Source: Candidatus Aenigmatarchaeota archaeon
GTDB taxonomy: Archaea > Aenigmatarchaeota > Aenigmatarchaeia > GW2011-AR5
Reading direction: 5' to 3'
Length of the DNA stretch: 64,000 nt
NCBI GenBank assembly: GCA_016180945.1
Contig: JACPAG010000001.1
Span: 145,900-209,899 of the forward strand
Below, piece after piece: positions 1 through 10,436 of this stretch (the stretch's first letter is position 1; every line of letters begins with the position of its first letter). The position numbers and the translations under genes are program-made. Below the pieces are notes generated by a model. The model was given only the letters and a program-made list of their open reading frames with translations. It made no database searches and was not told the origin of the DNA.

Positions 1-63
1 ATTCCCATTTCCATTTAACGGAGTTAACAAAACTAGGTCAAAATATTCTTTCCATACTTACTT

Positions 64-135
64 CTCGGAGTAGCCTAACTGGCAAGGCAGCAGTCTGTAA
101 AACTGTGAATCTCGGTTCGAGTCCGGGCTCTGAGA
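64..135 (+). tRNA. tRNA-Tyr(GUA)
   Basis: Cloverleaf by eye: acceptor CTCGGAG/CTCTGAG, D-stem GCCT/AGGC, anticodon stem GCAGT/ACTGT with loop CTGTAAA, T-loop TTCGAGT. Confidence 0.88.
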
Positions 136-170
136 CTCAAGGTGAATAAATATGAAGAGTGATAGGCCCT

Positions 171-329
171 ATGGAGAAGTTCGTGCCGTGCAACGATTGC
201 CATGGGCCTTACAAGGAGGCATGCGACCTTCAGTGCCCAAGGTTATATGAAGGACAAAGAAAATCACAACTGATAGAAACAGAACAAGCAGGTAAAGAAT
301 ATCGAATGCCAAGACCTTATGAGCACTAG
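171..329 (+). CDS. Small Cys-rich (putative Zn-binding) protein, 52 aa
   Basis: ORF MEKFVPCNDCHGPYKEACDLQCPRLYEG... with four Cys and a His; antisense to the 77-aa ORF in the track. Confidence 0.4.
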   Translation: MEKFVPCNDCHGPYKEACDLQCPRLYEGQRKSQLIETEQAGKEYRMPRPYEH

Positions 330-461
330 CATCTTTTATTTTTTCTTTTTTATCTAAGAAGACATTGTAAATGTCTTCTGGATCCATCTTCCAACAAACC
401 ACCGACTAAAGTCGATGGTATATAAGAAAGATGTGATATATAGTAAAAACAAAGTGATATC

Positions 462-1541
462 ATGGACGTAGAAACAAGGCTCCAATTAATAAAATCAGTT
501 GGAGAAGAAGTGATAACAGAACAGGAATTGAGAGAACTTCTGGAAACGAAGGACCATCCTGTCGCCTATGACGGCTTCGAGCCGTCGGGACTTTCTCATC
601 TGCCGTTTGGAGTATTCCGCCCGCTGCTTTTGCAAGACTTAGTCAAGGCAGGCATTCACTTCAAGCTTTACATAGCCGACTGGTTCGGATGGCTGAACAA
701 CAAGATGGGCGGCGACCTGGATAAAATAAAGAAGGTCGGCGACTATTTTATTGAGGTCTGGAAAGCCGCCGGCGTTCGTAATGTTGAGTTTGTCTGGGCG
801 TCTGACATAATGTCAGACCGCGAATACTGGAAGAAGGTCATACTGATTGCTAAAAACACAACGGTCAATCGTGCCAACCGGATGCTTACCATCATGGGCC
901 GCACGCAGGGAGAACTCCAGGAAACAGCCCAATACTTCTATCCGATGATGCAGACAGCGGATATTTTTGCCCTGAGCGCGGATATATGTCAATTAGGGTT
1001 GGACCAGCGCCGGGCGAACATGCTCGCCCGGGAAGTCGGGCCAAAGCTCGGCTGGTGGAAGCCTGTTGTCGTGTCACATCACATGCTGATGGGGTTGGAG
1101 GGCGTGAAGCAGCCGGAAGGATTCGAGGAAAACAGGAAGATGGACGTGGAAATCTCGTCAAAAATGAGCAAGAGCAGACCACAAACAGCAGTCTTTGTCC
1201 ACGACAGCAGGGAAGAAATAAAGAAAAAAGTAATGGGTGCGTTCTGCCAGCCGAAACAAACAGATAACAGCCCCATGCTTGAATATTCAAAACACCTCAT
1301 ATTCAGACGCTTCGGTAAAATGAAAATAGAAAGGACGCAAAAATTCGGCGGCGACATAGAGTTCAACAGTTACGAAGAGCTGGAAAAGGCGTTTAGGGAC
1401 GGCAGCGTCCATCCGTTGGATTTGAAGAACGCTGTCGCAGAAAATCTGGATGCGATGATAAAGCCGGTAAGGGAACATTTCGAGCGCGGCAATGCCAAAG
1501 AGCTTTACGAATTTGTGAAGAGGCAGGAAGTGACGAGATAA
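462..1541 (+). CDS. tyrS: Tyrosyl-tRNA synthetase (archaeal type)
   Basis: YDGFEPSGLSHL, KMSKS motif, length. Confidence 0.95.
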   Translation: MDVETRLQLIKSVGEEVITEQELRELLETKDHPVAYDGFEPSGLSHLPFGVFRPLLLQDLVKAGIHFKLYIADWFGWLNNKMGGDLDKIKKVGDYFIEVWKAAGVRNVEFVWASDIMSDREYWKKVILIAKNTTVNRANRMLTIMGRTQGELQETAQYFYPMMQTADIFALSADICQLGLDQRRANMLAREVGPKLGWWKPVVVSHHMLMGLEGVKQPEGFEENRKMDVEISSKMSKSRPQTAVFVHDSREEIKKKVMGAFCQPKQTDNSPMLEYSKHLIFRRFGKMKIERTQKFGGDIEFNSYEELEKAFRDGSVHPLDLKNAVAENLDAMIKPVREHFERGNAKELYEFVKRQEVTR

Positions 1542-1595
1542 AGCTTACAAGGATTTTGAAGATATTTAGAATATGGGGAAAACGGCGAAAATATC

Positions 1596-1874
1596 CTACT
1601 CGACATGCACAAGCCTTGCCCTGCTGCGAAAAATTACATGCGCCTGTTCAGAGTAATAATTACCCTCTACATCATCATACGGAAACGCATCATAGTTTAT
1701 AGGAGCCAAATGCCCTGCTTGGGATAATCTGCCCATAGGCAAACCCATAGATCTATGGACAACTATGTAATCAACCGGAGAACTTTTTCCAAAACCGAAA
1801 ATGTCCGGTTCTTCTAAGCTATAGCCAGCCAACACAAAATCACCGGCGAGCTGCAATAATCTGAAATTGGGCAT
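1596..1874 (-). CDS. Hypothetical protein
   Basis: ORF only. Confidence 0.4.
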   Translation of the reverse strand: MPNFRLLQLAGDFVLAGYSLEEPDIFGFGKSSPVDYIVVHRSMGLPMGRLSQAGHLAPINYDAFPYDDVEGNYYSEQAHVIFRSRARLVHVE

Positions 1875-1900
1875 GTATCAAATCTGTAGCAACAAACTAT

Positions 1901-2191
1901 TTATTGATTGAAAAACCAGAAATACCCCCTGTTTATTTTTCCATTCTTTATGATAACCCCGTCTTTTTCCAGTAGTTTTATTTTGGACCTTCTTCCACCT
2001 TTTCCGCTATAATTTCCAACTTCACCAGAGCTTAAAACAACTTTGTAGCACGGATATTTTTCAGGCTCCTTGTTGCATGCCATTATTCTTCCTACAGCAC
2101 GCGGCGATGAATTTGTCATGCCAGCAAGTATGCCGTATGTGGTTACTTTCCCTCTTGGTATCTTCTTCAGAAGAAGCAGGGACTCATGCAT
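1901..2191 (-). CDS. Methylated-DNA--protein cysteine methyltransferase / alkyltransferase-like domain protein
   Basis: IPRGKVTTYGILAGM..SPRAVGRIMACN...PCYKVV...GNYSGKGG pattern of the MGMT DNA-binding domain; PCYKVV in place of PCHRVV. Confidence 0.85.
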   Translation of the reverse strand: MHESLLLLKKIPRGKVTTYGILAGMTNSSPRAVGRIMACNKEPEKYPCYKVVLSSGEVGNYSGKGGRRSKIKLLEKDGVIIKNGKINRGYFWFFNQ

Positions 2192-2219
2192 ATTTAAAAG
2201 TTACTGTGAGCTTATTAAA

Positions 2220-2666
2220 ATGGCTTTATATTCGCCAGATATTTTCCGCGATTTTGTTTCAGAAGCTGCTTTAGCCCGCGCGATGAGGGAACGTGGATCA
2301 ACCCCTTTAGGAACGTACCTTGTTCGGAGAGGTGACTTGACTCCGGGTACATTAGCTACAGTTCTGGCATATCATAATAAAATATTTGTCGTCAATCCCG
2401 ATGAGAGGCAACCTGAGAAAGGCGCACTGCAGCGTCTACCAAAAGAAAAAGCCGCTGAAAGAAGAGTGCTGCCCTACGCTCTTCAGAATGGGAATAGGTT
2501 AGTTGTAGTCATAGGGGCAGACCAAGTAGAAGAGGGGCGTCATTTAGATTTTAAAAAAGAGCTGGAAGCCGAGACGGGAATGCGCGTTGCTCCAGCTGTG
2601 AATCTTGGCGGAGCATTAAGCCGAGCGTATGTAGAACACGCGTATGATGCTCTAAAGACTGAATAG
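2220..2666 (+). CDS. MshEN/GspE N-terminal-like domain protein
   Basis: LGTYLVRRGDLTPGTLATVLAYHNKIFVVN resembles the T2SSE N-terminal domain; start chosen at MALYSPD. Confidence 0.6.
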   Translation: MALYSPDIFRDFVSEAALARAMRERGSTPLGTYLVRRGDLTPGTLATVLAYHNKIFVVNPDERQPEKGALQRLPKEKAAERRVLPYALQNGNRLVVVIGADQVEEGRHLDFKKELEAETGMRVAPAVNLGGALSRAYVEHAYDALKTE

Positions 2667-2739
2667 GCCTAGTTCTAAGAGTTTTCAATTAAGAGTGCAG
2701 ACCTTGCGATTTAAATCCGCTTCCATAAACTAAATATGA

Positions 2740-3213
2740 ATGAAATACGTTTTAATCATTTTATTTGCAATTTTGATAGCAGGTTGCGTAACTAACGGTG
2801 ATGCTATGACTGTCAAGAAAGGCGACCACGTTTTCGTGAACTATACAGGCACGCTTGAAAATGGAACCAAATTTGATTCTTCAGAAGGCAGAGAACCGTT
2901 GGAATTCGACGTGGGCGCCGGCCAGATGATAAAAGGATTTGACGCCGCGGTTGTCGGCATGAAAACCGGCGAGGAGAAGACTGTAAAAATAAAAGCGGCA
3001 GATGCCTATGGTGAAGCAGACCCGAGAAACGTCATAGATGTACCGAAAAGTAACGTGCCACCCGGCGTCAAAGCAGGTGACACGCTCTACTCTCAGGGGC
3101 AGCCTGTTAAGGTAGTCGGCGTTACTAACAATACTGTTAAACTTGATGCCAACCATCCGTTGGCCGGCAAGGACCTGACGTTCAAAATAAAGCTCGTGAA
3201 GATAGGGAAGTGA
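2740..3213 (+). CDS. FKBP-type peptidyl-prolyl isomerase, lipoprotein signal peptide
   Basis: Lipobox IAGC; VNYTGTLENGTKFDSS...EKTVKIKAADAYGEADP. Confidence 0.93.
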   Translation: MKYVLIILFAILIAGCVTNGDAMTVKKGDHVFVNYTGTLENGTKFDSSEGREPLEFDVGAGQMIKGFDAAVVGMKTGEEKTVKIKAADAYGEADPRNVIDVPKSNVPPGVKAGDTLYSQGQPVKVVGVTNNTVKLDANHPLAGKDLTFKIKLVKIGK

Positions 3214-3217
3214 TAAT

Positions 3218-4498
3218 GTGCTGGACATAAGGCTCGTGCGCGAAAATCCGAAGATTATAGAAGCTGATTTGAAAAAGCGTTTCCAGGAAGACAAGTTGAA
3301 GTTGTTGAAGGAGTTAATAGACAAAGATAAAGAAAGGCGTGAACTGATACAACAGGTAGAAAGCCTAAAGCATCAGCGCAACATCCTTACAAAAGCAATA
3401 GCAGGACTGAAAGCCGGGAAAAAGCCGGCGGCGAAAAAGCTCGCTGAAGTGAAAAAAGTCCCGGAAAAGATAAGGTCATTGGACGAAAAGCTGGCAAAGC
3501 TTAACGATGAATGCAGCAACGCATTGATGCGGCTGCCTAATCTGCTGCATGATTCTGTGCCTGCCGGCAAGTCTGAGGACGATAACAGGGAAATTTCCAA
3601 ATACGGAGATACACCTGATTTTTCTTTCGAGCCAAAAGACCATATAGACCTCGCCGTCGCGCTTAATTGCATTGACGTCGAGCGCGCCGCCAAAATATCC
3701 GGCGCGCGATTCTATTTTTTGAAAAACCAGCTGGCCTTGCTTGACATGGCCTTGATGAGATGCGCCGTCGACTTCCTTGTAAAAAGAAATTTTTCATTTT
3801 CCATTCCGCCGTATCTTATGAGAAGAAAGCCGTACGAAGGGGTCGTTGACTTGAATGATTTCGAAGGGGTGCTTTACAAGATAGAAGGCGAGGACCTTTA
3901 TCTGATTGCAACCAGCGAGCACCCACTCACGGCGCAGCACATGGACGAGACGCTTTCAAAATTGCCGATAAAGTATGCGGGTCTTTCAACTAATTTCAGA
4001 AAAGAAGCCGGCGCGCACGGCAAAGACACGAAAGGCATATTCAGGGTCCACCAGTTCAACAAAGTCGAGCAGATAGTCATATGCCGCCCTGAAGAAAGCT
4101 GGTCATTCCACGAACAGCTGATAAAAAACGCCGAAGAATTTTTGCAGTCGTTGGAGTTGCCTTTCAGAAAAATGCTGATGTGTTCCGTCGAGACCGGCTC
4201 TGTAGCTTCGAAAAAATACGACCTGGAAGCGTGGATGCCTGCCCAGAAACGTTTCAGAGAAGTCGTCTCCTGCAGCAACTGCACGGACTATCAGGCCAGG
4301 CGGCTGAACATAAAATACCGCGAAAAAGACGGCGAAGCGCCCAAAGGATTTGTCCATACTCTTAACTCTACGCTCGTTACAGACCGTGTCCTTGTCGCCA
4401 TACTGGAAAACAACCAGCAACGGGATGGCTCGATAACCATCCCGAAAGCACTGCAGCCGTATTGCGGTTTTGCAGAGATAAAAAAGACTAACCTTTAA
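3218..4498 (+). CDS. serS: Seryl-tRNA synthetase
   Basis: MLDIRLVRENPKIIEADLKKR; class II motifs; FRKEAGAHGKDTKGIFRVHQF. Confidence 0.97.
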   Translation: MLDIRLVRENPKIIEADLKKRFQEDKLKLLKELIDKDKERRELIQQVESLKHQRNILTKAIAGLKAGKKPAAKKLAEVKKVPEKIRSLDEKLAKLNDECSNALMRLPNLLHDSVPAGKSEDDNREISKYGDTPDFSFEPKDHIDLAVALNCIDVERAAKISGARFYFLKNQLALLDMALMRCAVDFLVKRNFSFSIPPYLMRRKPYEGVVDLNDFEGVLYKIEGEDLYLIATSEHPLTAQHMDETLSKLPIKYAGLSTNFRKEAGAHGKDTKGIFRVHQFNKVEQIVICRPEESWSFHEQLIKNAEEFLQSLELPFRKMLMCSVETGSVASKKYDLEAWMPAQKRFREVVSCSNCTDYQARRLNIKYREKDGEAPKGFVHTLNSTLVTDRVLVAILENNQQRDGSITIPKALQPYCGFAEIKKTNL

Positions 4499-4576
4499 AT
4501 ATTTCTTCTTATATTATAACCTGAAAGCAGGTTTTGTTGAATATTTACAATTTAGTTGAACGACTAGAAACAAACC

Positions 4577-4624
4577 GACGCAACCCAAAAAGACGCACAA
4601 CTGTGCGTCAGTCTTCGTTGCGTC
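4577..4624. repeat. Nested palindromic repeat (GACGCAC family) upstream of topA
   Basis: GACGCAAC..GACGCACAACTGTGCGTC..GTTGCGTC; near-identical to the sequence in the tRNA-Val intron. Confidence 0.8.
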
Positions 4625-4644
4625 AAACAACGACGTGAACATAC

Positions 4645-6837
4645 ATGGGTTATACATTAATTCTATGCGAGAAACCAACCGCCTCTAAGGCCGTTGCCGA
4701 AGCCCTGGCAGACGGAAAGCCAACAAAGAAAGGCGAGGAGAACAGCCGCGCAACATGGTACGAGTTTAGCAGAGACGGGCAAAGGTTTGTCGTCGCCCCT
4801 GCCGTCGGTCATTTGTTTACATTAAAACAAACAGACAAGGGCTGGGCTTACCCCGCATTCAATGTCGACTGGATTCCTTCTTACAAGGCCAATAAATTTG
4901 CAGCTTTCTCAGAGCCTTATTTCAGGAATATAGAAAATCTTGCAAAGGACGCGAAAGACGTTATCGTTGCGACAGACTACGACGACGAGGGCGAGGTCAT
5001 CGCCTTCAACATCCTCCGTTTTCTTTTAGGCCGGAAAGACGCCTTGCGGATGCGCTTCTCCACAATGACAAAGGAAGAGCTTATCGGAAGCTACGAGCAT
5101 GCCATGAAGCACCTTAACAAGAATCTGATAGAATCAGGACTTGCGCGCCATTATCTGGACTATTACTGGGGCATTTCCCTTAGCCGGGCGTTGACCAATG
5201 CCATCAAAGTCGCCAATAAGCGTTTCAGGATACTTTCAACAGGAAGAGTTCAAGGGCCAACACTACACCTCTTAGCAAAGCACGAGAAGAAGATCAAGGC
5301 ATTCAAATCCAAGCCGTTCTGGGAGATAGAGCTTGACGTCCAGGTCGGCAAACAGGTTATGAAAGCCCGGCACGCAAAAGACAAGTTCTGGAGCAAAGAC
5401 GAAGCCGAAAGCGTATTGTCAAAAGTGAAGAACAAGGACGCCGTCATAAGGAACGTAAAGAAAAAGATCATGACGCAGAAGCCGCCGAAACCGTACAACA
5501 CCACGTCGCTTTTGGCCGATATTTACCGCTACTTCGGTTATTCGCCCCAGCAGGGCATGGCCATAGCCGAAGCGTTGTATCAGGCCGCCTTAATCTCGTA
5601 TCCAAGAACATCTTCGGAGAAGCTTCCTCCGGACATCAATTACAAGAAAATAATCTCAGCCCTCCGCAACCAGAAAAGTTATGAAAAAGATGCCGTGTCC
5701 TTGCTTTCAGGCATGCTCAAGCCGGAAGAAGGTGCCAGGACAGACGCCGCCCACCCGGCTATTTATCCGACAGGCGAATACAAAAGGATGGGCGATAAGC
5801 AGCAGAAGGTTTACGACCTTGTCGTCCGCCGTTTCCTCGCCTGTTTCGGCGCTCCTGCGAAGCGGGAAAGCCAGCGCATAGAGCTGGATGTTGCCGGCGA
5901 GATATTCTTTTTTCACGGCACCAAAACCATAGAAGCCGGCTGGACCGCATTGTACGGCAAATACGCCCAGCGCGAGGAAATTCTGCTGCCGAAAATATCC
6001 GCCGCCGACAGGTTTGATGTCAAAAAATCCGAAGCCCTGTCAAAAGAGACCCAGCCCCCGCCACGATTTTCGCAGGGTTCTGTGCTAAAGGAAATGGAGC
6101 AAAAATCTTTAGGAACCAAAAGTACTAGGTCACAAATCCTCCAGATACTTTACAACCGTGGCTACATCATAGGCAAAAGCATCGAAGTGACAGAGCTTGG
6201 TTCTCAATTGGTCGATATACTGGAAAAGAATGTTCCCGATGTCGTCTCCGAACGTTTGACAAGCCATTTTGAAGAGCTCACAGACAGCATAGAAACGGGA
6301 AAGGTTGACAGGGAAACGGTAATGGCAGAAGCGCGTGACCAGCTGGTAAAGACATGCGACGAGTTCAGAAAAAAAGAGAAAAAGATAGGCGAAGAACTGA
6401 CCAAGGCCGTCATAGCAACCCAGGACAAGCAGTCCATATTAGGCACCTGCATCAAATGCAGCGGCACGCTCAAGGTCCACAAGATGTGGCGGACAGGAAA
6501 AAGATTTGTAGGATGCAGCGGCTACAAGAAAGGTTGCCGGGTCGGATTTCCGCTTCCGAGGGAAGGCGTCATAATGTCTACCGAAAAGATATGCGAGGAA
6601 TGCAAGACGCCTATAATCCAGGTTTTCCGCCAAGCCGCAAGACCGTTTCGTATGTGTTTGGACATAACGTGCCCGACGAAAAAGGACTGGCTGGACAAGA
6701 GCAAGCTTGCTAAAGCGAAACAGGAAAGCCGGGCTGCCACCAAACTAGCCGAGCAGCTCAAGTGCGACTGCGGAAAATCATTCAAGTCTAAAAGGGCATT
6801 AACCCTTCATAAGAAAACACACAAGACGTCAGAGTAG
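4645..6837 (+). CDS. topA: DNA topoisomerase I (type IA) with C-terminal zinc fingers
   Basis: LCEKPTASKAVAEAL, TDYDDEGEVIAFNI, SYPRTSSEKLP, Cys4 motifs plus a C2H2-like tail. Confidence 0.95.
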   Translation: MGYTLILCEKPTASKAVAEALADGKPTKKGEENSRATWYEFSRDGQRFVVAPAVGHLFTLKQTDKGWAYPAFNVDWIPSYKANKFAAFSEPYFRNIENLAKDAKDVIVATDYDDEGEVIAFNILRFLLGRKDALRMRFSTMTKEELIGSYEHAMKHLNKNLIESGLARHYLDYYWGISLSRALTNAIKVANKRFRILSTGRVQGPTLHLLAKHEKKIKAFKSKPFWEIELDVQVGKQVMKARHAKDKFWSKDEAESVLSKVKNKDAVIRNVKKKIMTQKPPKPYNTTSLLADIYRYFGYSPQQGMAIAEALYQAALISYPRTSSEKLPPDINYKKIISALRNQKSYEKDAVSLLSGMLKPEEGARTDAAHPAIYPTGEYKRMGDKQQKVYDLVVRRFLACFGAPAKRESQRIELDVAGEIFFFHGTKTIEAGWTALYGKYAQREEILLPKISAADRFDVKKSEALSKETQPPPRFSQGSVLKEMEQKSLGTKSTRSQILQILYNRGYIIGKSIEVTELGSQLVDILEKNVPDVVSERLTSHFEELTDSIETGKVDRETVMAEARDQLVKTCDEFRKKEKKIGEELTKAVIATQDKQSILGTCIKCSGTLKVHKMWRTGKRFVGCSGYKKGCRVGFPLPREGVIMSTEKICEECKTPIIQVFRQAARPFRMCLDITCPTKKDWLDKSKLAKAKQESRAATKLAEQLKCDCGKSFKSKRALTLHKKTHKTSE

Positions 6838-6845
6838 GTGTTCGT

Positions 6846-7577
6846 GTGAAAGGCATACTGTTGATACTAGGAATAACGTTTGTGGTGTTTGTTTCAGCCT
6901 GTGTCTCCCCTCCTACACAACCAACCAAAACAGACTCTTCCTTTACTTACAAAAACGTCGCCATAAAATGGCTCGGTCACGCCGGCTTTGAAATCAGCGG
7001 CCCGGAAAAAATCTATGTCGACCCTTTTAAAATCAACAAGTCCGGCACGGCAGATTTCATTTTATTGACCCACGAGCATTTCGACCACTGCGACCCTGAA
7101 AGCGTCAGGAAACTCCAGGGAAAGAATACGGAAATATTTGGCACGCTCAACTGCGTAAAGCAGTTCACAGGAAGGATAAATACGCTGCGCCCCGGAGAAG
7201 AGGCGCGCTATCCGGACGGCATCACAATCACGTCAGTCAGCGCCTATAACCTGAATAGCTCATACCATCCGAAGAATTTCGGCCGCGGATTTCTTGTAAC
7301 TGTGGGCAACGTAACTGTCTACCACGCCGGCGACACGGACTTCATACCTGAGATGGAAAACATAACAGCAGACATCGCCCTGCTGCCTATAGGCGGCTTG
7401 TACACGATGGACGTCGAAGAAGCCGCAGCAGTCGCTAGAACAATAAAGCCGAAGATAGTCGTGCCCATGCACTACAACTCCGACGCCTTCGGCATAACGA
7501 ACATAAGCGCCGACCCTGAAAAACTGAAAGAGCTTCTTAATGGAACTGGCATAGAAGTGAAGATACTCAAATATTAG
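6846..7577 (+). CDS. MBL-fold metal-dependent hydrolase (UPF0173/UlaG-like), lipoprotein
   Basis: WLGHAGFEI, LLTHEHFDHCDPES, HAGDTDFIPEM, VPMHYNS. Confidence 0.88.
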   Translation: MKGILLILGITFVVFVSACVSPPTQPTKTDSSFTYKNVAIKWLGHAGFEISGPEKIYVDPFKINKSGTADFILLTHEHFDHCDPESVRKLQGKNTEIFGTLNCVKQFTGRINTLRPGEEARYPDGITITSVSAYNLNSSYHPKNFGRGFLVTVGNVTVYHAGDTDFIPEMENITADIALLPIGGLYTMDVEEAAAVARTIKPKIVVPMHYNSDAFGITNISADPEKLKELLNGTGIEVKILKY

Positions 7578-7604
7578 GGATTCTATTAACTTGGCATATA
7601 AGTC

Positions 7605-7781
7605 TTATTTCTCGTATAGACCAGCAAACATGAACATGAAACCAAGCCCTATGAAAATTATTCGCAGGGGATTATAAACAGATATGGTTTCTTGAAGGGG
7701 CAGTAAAGTCGTATAACCCCAGAAGAGTGCCCCTAAGACAAAGGAAAGAACCGAAAAAGAATACCATTGTTTTTTATTCAT
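7605..7781 (-). CDS. Small two-TM membrane protein, 58 aa
   Basis: ORF MNKKQWYSFSVLSFVLGALFWGY...; below the track length cutoff. Confidence 0.45.
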   Translation of the reverse strand: MNKKQWYSFSVLSFVLGALFWGYTTLLPLQETISVYNPLRIIFIGLGFMFMFAGLYEK

Positions 7782-7889
7782 TTTCTTCCCTCTTTCAGCC
7801 CCTCAGGATACAACTGATGCCCGTTGGTCTTCAAAATTTATATCCTAGGTAACCTTATTAACCTTTCCTTATTATTATTAAAGATTCCG

Positions 7890-8828
7890 ATGTGGGACAG
7901 GAAACATCTGCTGGATATTGAGGCTTTTTCTCGTACGGATATAGAAAACCTGATAGCACTTGCCAAAAGGCTCGAGCCGTTTTCAGGTATTGACAAGTCG
8001 AAAAAATTTAAGCCGCTCGGTTTGTGCAGCGGCCAGATCATGACGCTCTGGTTCGAGCCCGGCAAGGAAAACAGCACCCGGACCTTCGGCAGCTTTCCGG
8101 CTGCAATGATGCGCCTCGGCGGCAACTGCAAGGTATTCGACGAAGCAACCTCTTCCATGACAAAAGGCGAAAGCCTTGAGGATACGACGCGCATATTGAG
8201 CGGCCACTCTGACGTTATTGTGGACAGGCATCATGACGCAGACCACGTCTATACGGTCGCGTCAGCGTCTTCAGTGCCAGTCATCAACGCCGGCAACGGC
8301 TCGGCCCAGCATCCAACACAAACGCTGCTTGACATTTATACAATGGTCAAGAAATTCGGCCGCATAGAAGGCCTGAAAGTTGCGGTGGTCGGCGACTTGA
8401 AGTACGGTCGTACAGTCCATTCTCTGGTAAAGGGACTGGAAAAGTTCGGCGTGCACGCGACAGGCATCTGTCCGCAGGGACTGGAAATGCCCGGGGAATT
8501 CAGGACAGCCGGATACGAGGAAAGGATTATAGACATGAACGATATAGGCCGGGCGTTAAGCGAATTGAAGCCCGATGTGGTTTACGCAACCCGTATTCAG
8601 GCAGAGCGGTTTTCTGGCAATTCCGGAACATATGATTACATCATAGACAAAGCCGTTTTGTCCGGTCTCCCTAAAAATGCAGTCATAATGCACCCGCTGC
8701 CTCGGATTTCAGAGCTGAGCAGGGAAATCGACGCCGACGAGCGAAGCATCTATTTTCATCAGGCGGATAACGGCGTTCCTGTCAGGATGGCGATATTGTG
8801 TCTCTTGTTAGACCACGAATTTGAATAG
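7890..8828 (+). CDS. pyrB: Aspartate carbamoyltransferase catalytic chain
   Basis: FEPGKENSTRTFGSF, GDLKYGRTVHSL, HPLPR; start at MWDRKHLLD. Confidence 0.95.
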   Translation: MWDRKHLLDIEAFSRTDIENLIALAKRLEPFSGIDKSKKFKPLGLCSGQIMTLWFEPGKENSTRTFGSFPAAMMRLGGNCKVFDEATSSMTKGESLEDTTRILSGHSDVIVDRHHDADHVYTVASASSVPVINAGNGSAQHPTQTLLDIYTMVKKFGRIEGLKVAVVGDLKYGRTVHSLVKGLEKFGVHATGICPQGLEMPGEFRTAGYEERIIDMNDIGRALSELKPDVVYATRIQAERFSGNSGTYDYIIDKAVLSGLPKNAVIMHPLPRISELSREIDADERSIYFHQADNGVPVRMAILCLLLDHEFE

Positions 8829-8904
8829 GTTTTCTGTTACGAAAATAATATATTTTTCATAAGGGAAATGAGAGAACTTGAGAGAGAAACCGTAGGTTTC
8901 TTCT

Positions 8905-9207
8905 CTAGTGCGTCAGCACGTTTATCAGAACAAAAGCCGCCAAAGCGATGGAGCTTAAGAACAAGCCGATTGTTATGCTTCCGAGAACAACGCTGAGAAA
9001 CACCAGCGAGAAAACGAAAACCATGAGCGTTATCCCTATCGTCTCTTCGAACGCCAGCACTGTCGTCACCAGAGACAGAATAATCAGGCCCGCCGAAACG
9101 CTAAGGACAACGTCTGCTATAAACTGGTTGAAAATGCTTATCAGGAGAATAAGAAAGATAAGTTCAATTCCGAGAACAGTCAGCTTTGGGACGGCTTCTT
9201 CGCCCAT
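8905..9207 (-). CDS. Hypothetical membrane protein
   Basis: Hydrophobic ORF. Confidence 0.5.
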   Translation of the reverse strand: MGEEAVPKLTVLGIELIFLILLISIFNQFIADVVLSVSAGLIILSLVTTVLAFEETIGITLMVFVFSLVFLSVVLGSITIGLFLSSIALAAFVLINVLTH

Positions 9208-9213
9208 ATGTAA

Positions 9214-9327
9214 TTATATTAAAGGCAAAGATTTAAACAGAATGCCAATCAAGACAGCAGCGGACAAAATAAGGGCTATATAGCTGAAGACGATGAACGC
9301 GTTTTGGTCTATCATAGAAAAGTTCAT
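9214..9327 (-). CDS. Small single-TM protein, 37 aa
   Basis: MNFSMIDQNAFIVFSYIALILSAAVLIGILFKSLPLI. Confidence 0.35.
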   Translation of the reverse strand: MNFSMIDQNAFIVFSYIALILSAAVLIGILFKSLPLI

Positions 9328-9382
9328 CTATTGTTGCTGATGAAGTGGCTAATAATCCCGTACATACTTATTCATGAATAAT

Positions 9383-9673
9383 TTAAAGAATGCTTACCAG
9401 CCCTTTCTCCACCATTATGAGGATTATGATAAGCTTCAGCGCCCCTGGCACGGCAAGCGCAGTAGCTATGAGAAATACCGACGCCAAATCCGTGACCCCG
9501 TCTATTATGGACAGCGCGTCCCTGTAAAAGAAATTCATGATGCCCGATATCAGGAGCGTGCCAAGAATCACGGACTCCAGAATAAACGGCAGGTCGTAAG
9601 AGCCGGTAAGTATGACGTAAGCCGCTATTAAGTCAATAACCCCGAGAAATTTTATGATAAGCCATCCGACCAT
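9383..9673 (-). CDS. Hypothetical membrane protein
   Basis: Hydrophobic ORF from MVGWLIIKFLGVIDLI. Confidence 0.5.
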   Translation of the reverse strand: MVGWLIIKFLGVIDLIAAYVILTGSYDLPFILESVILGTLLISGIMNFFYRDALSIIDGVTDLASVFLIATALAVPGALKLIIILIMVEKGLVSIL

Positions 9674-9713
9674 ACAAAACCCTGGATAAATTATCCAGAA
9701 AATGCTTAAGAAA

Positions 9714-10283
9714 CTAACGAAGCAGCTGTATGGAAGCGTTGAGCGCGGCAAACTCCGCGGTTCGTTCGTCCTTCGCCGAGCCGATTAGAAGAACGTCCCC
9801 TTTCCGGTAATCGAAAACATTGTTCAGTTCTTTCGGGACCTTCCATTTAACGCCGGCCATGCGCAAACGCTCATTGTAGATGAGCGTTGTCAGTCCGTCC
9901 GCGCCCATGAGTATCGCCTGGTCCCGCTGTTCAAGGCCGTGCCTTATCTTTATCGCCTTGCCCCTGGCAAGATACGCTATATTGTATTTGGACAGCGTCA
10001 GCCCGGTTTCTATTTTTTTCGGGCCTGAAATATTTTTTTTCAGGTAAGCAAGCAGTTTTCTTCCCCTCTTTGTAAGTATGTGCCCCCTTGTCGTCGGCTT
10101 CACAACTTTATTCCTCTCCAGGTTGTTGAGCAGCGTTCGTGCCGGCGCCTCGTTCATCCCCAGCTTTTCCATCAGCCTTTCCCTTCCCGTGTTTGTTTCG
10201 CCTATCAGCAAAACAGCCCTCACCACATGCGCCAGCGCATAATTCGCCCTTATGTCTATTGTTTTTTCAAGAATTTTTATCAT
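9714..10283 (-). CDS. HTH-domain regulator, archaeal (DUF4443-like)
   Basis: N-terminal wHTH-like region followed by conserved C-terminal domain. Confidence 0.65.
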   Translation of the reverse strand: MIKILEKTIDIRANYALAHVVRAVLLIGETNTGRERLMEKLGMNEAPARTLLNNLERNKVVKPTTRGHILTKRGRKLLAYLKKNISGPKKIETGLTLSKYNIAYLARGKAIKIRHGLEQRDQAILMGADGLTTLIYNERLRMAGVKWKVPKELNNVFDYRKGDVLLIGSAKDERTAEFAALNASIQLLR

Positions 10284-10436
10284 ACGACCACCATCTAAGT
10301 CAAAAGGATGCTGCTTGCTTCAGTAAGCAGATGAATTACCAAAGGGATATGCAATTTGTGTATAGACATTTTTTAAAGCGCATATCCAATTATGGTCATA
10401 AAGCTGTCTAGTGTATAGCAGCATGTATTCACCTTA

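Noticed and set aside
892-1478. Antisense and alternate-frame ORFs within tyrS
   Set aside because: They overlap a clear tyrS gene; low-complexity products typical of shadow frames. The same reasoning removed shadow ORFs in serS, topA, cdc48, lhr and the por genes
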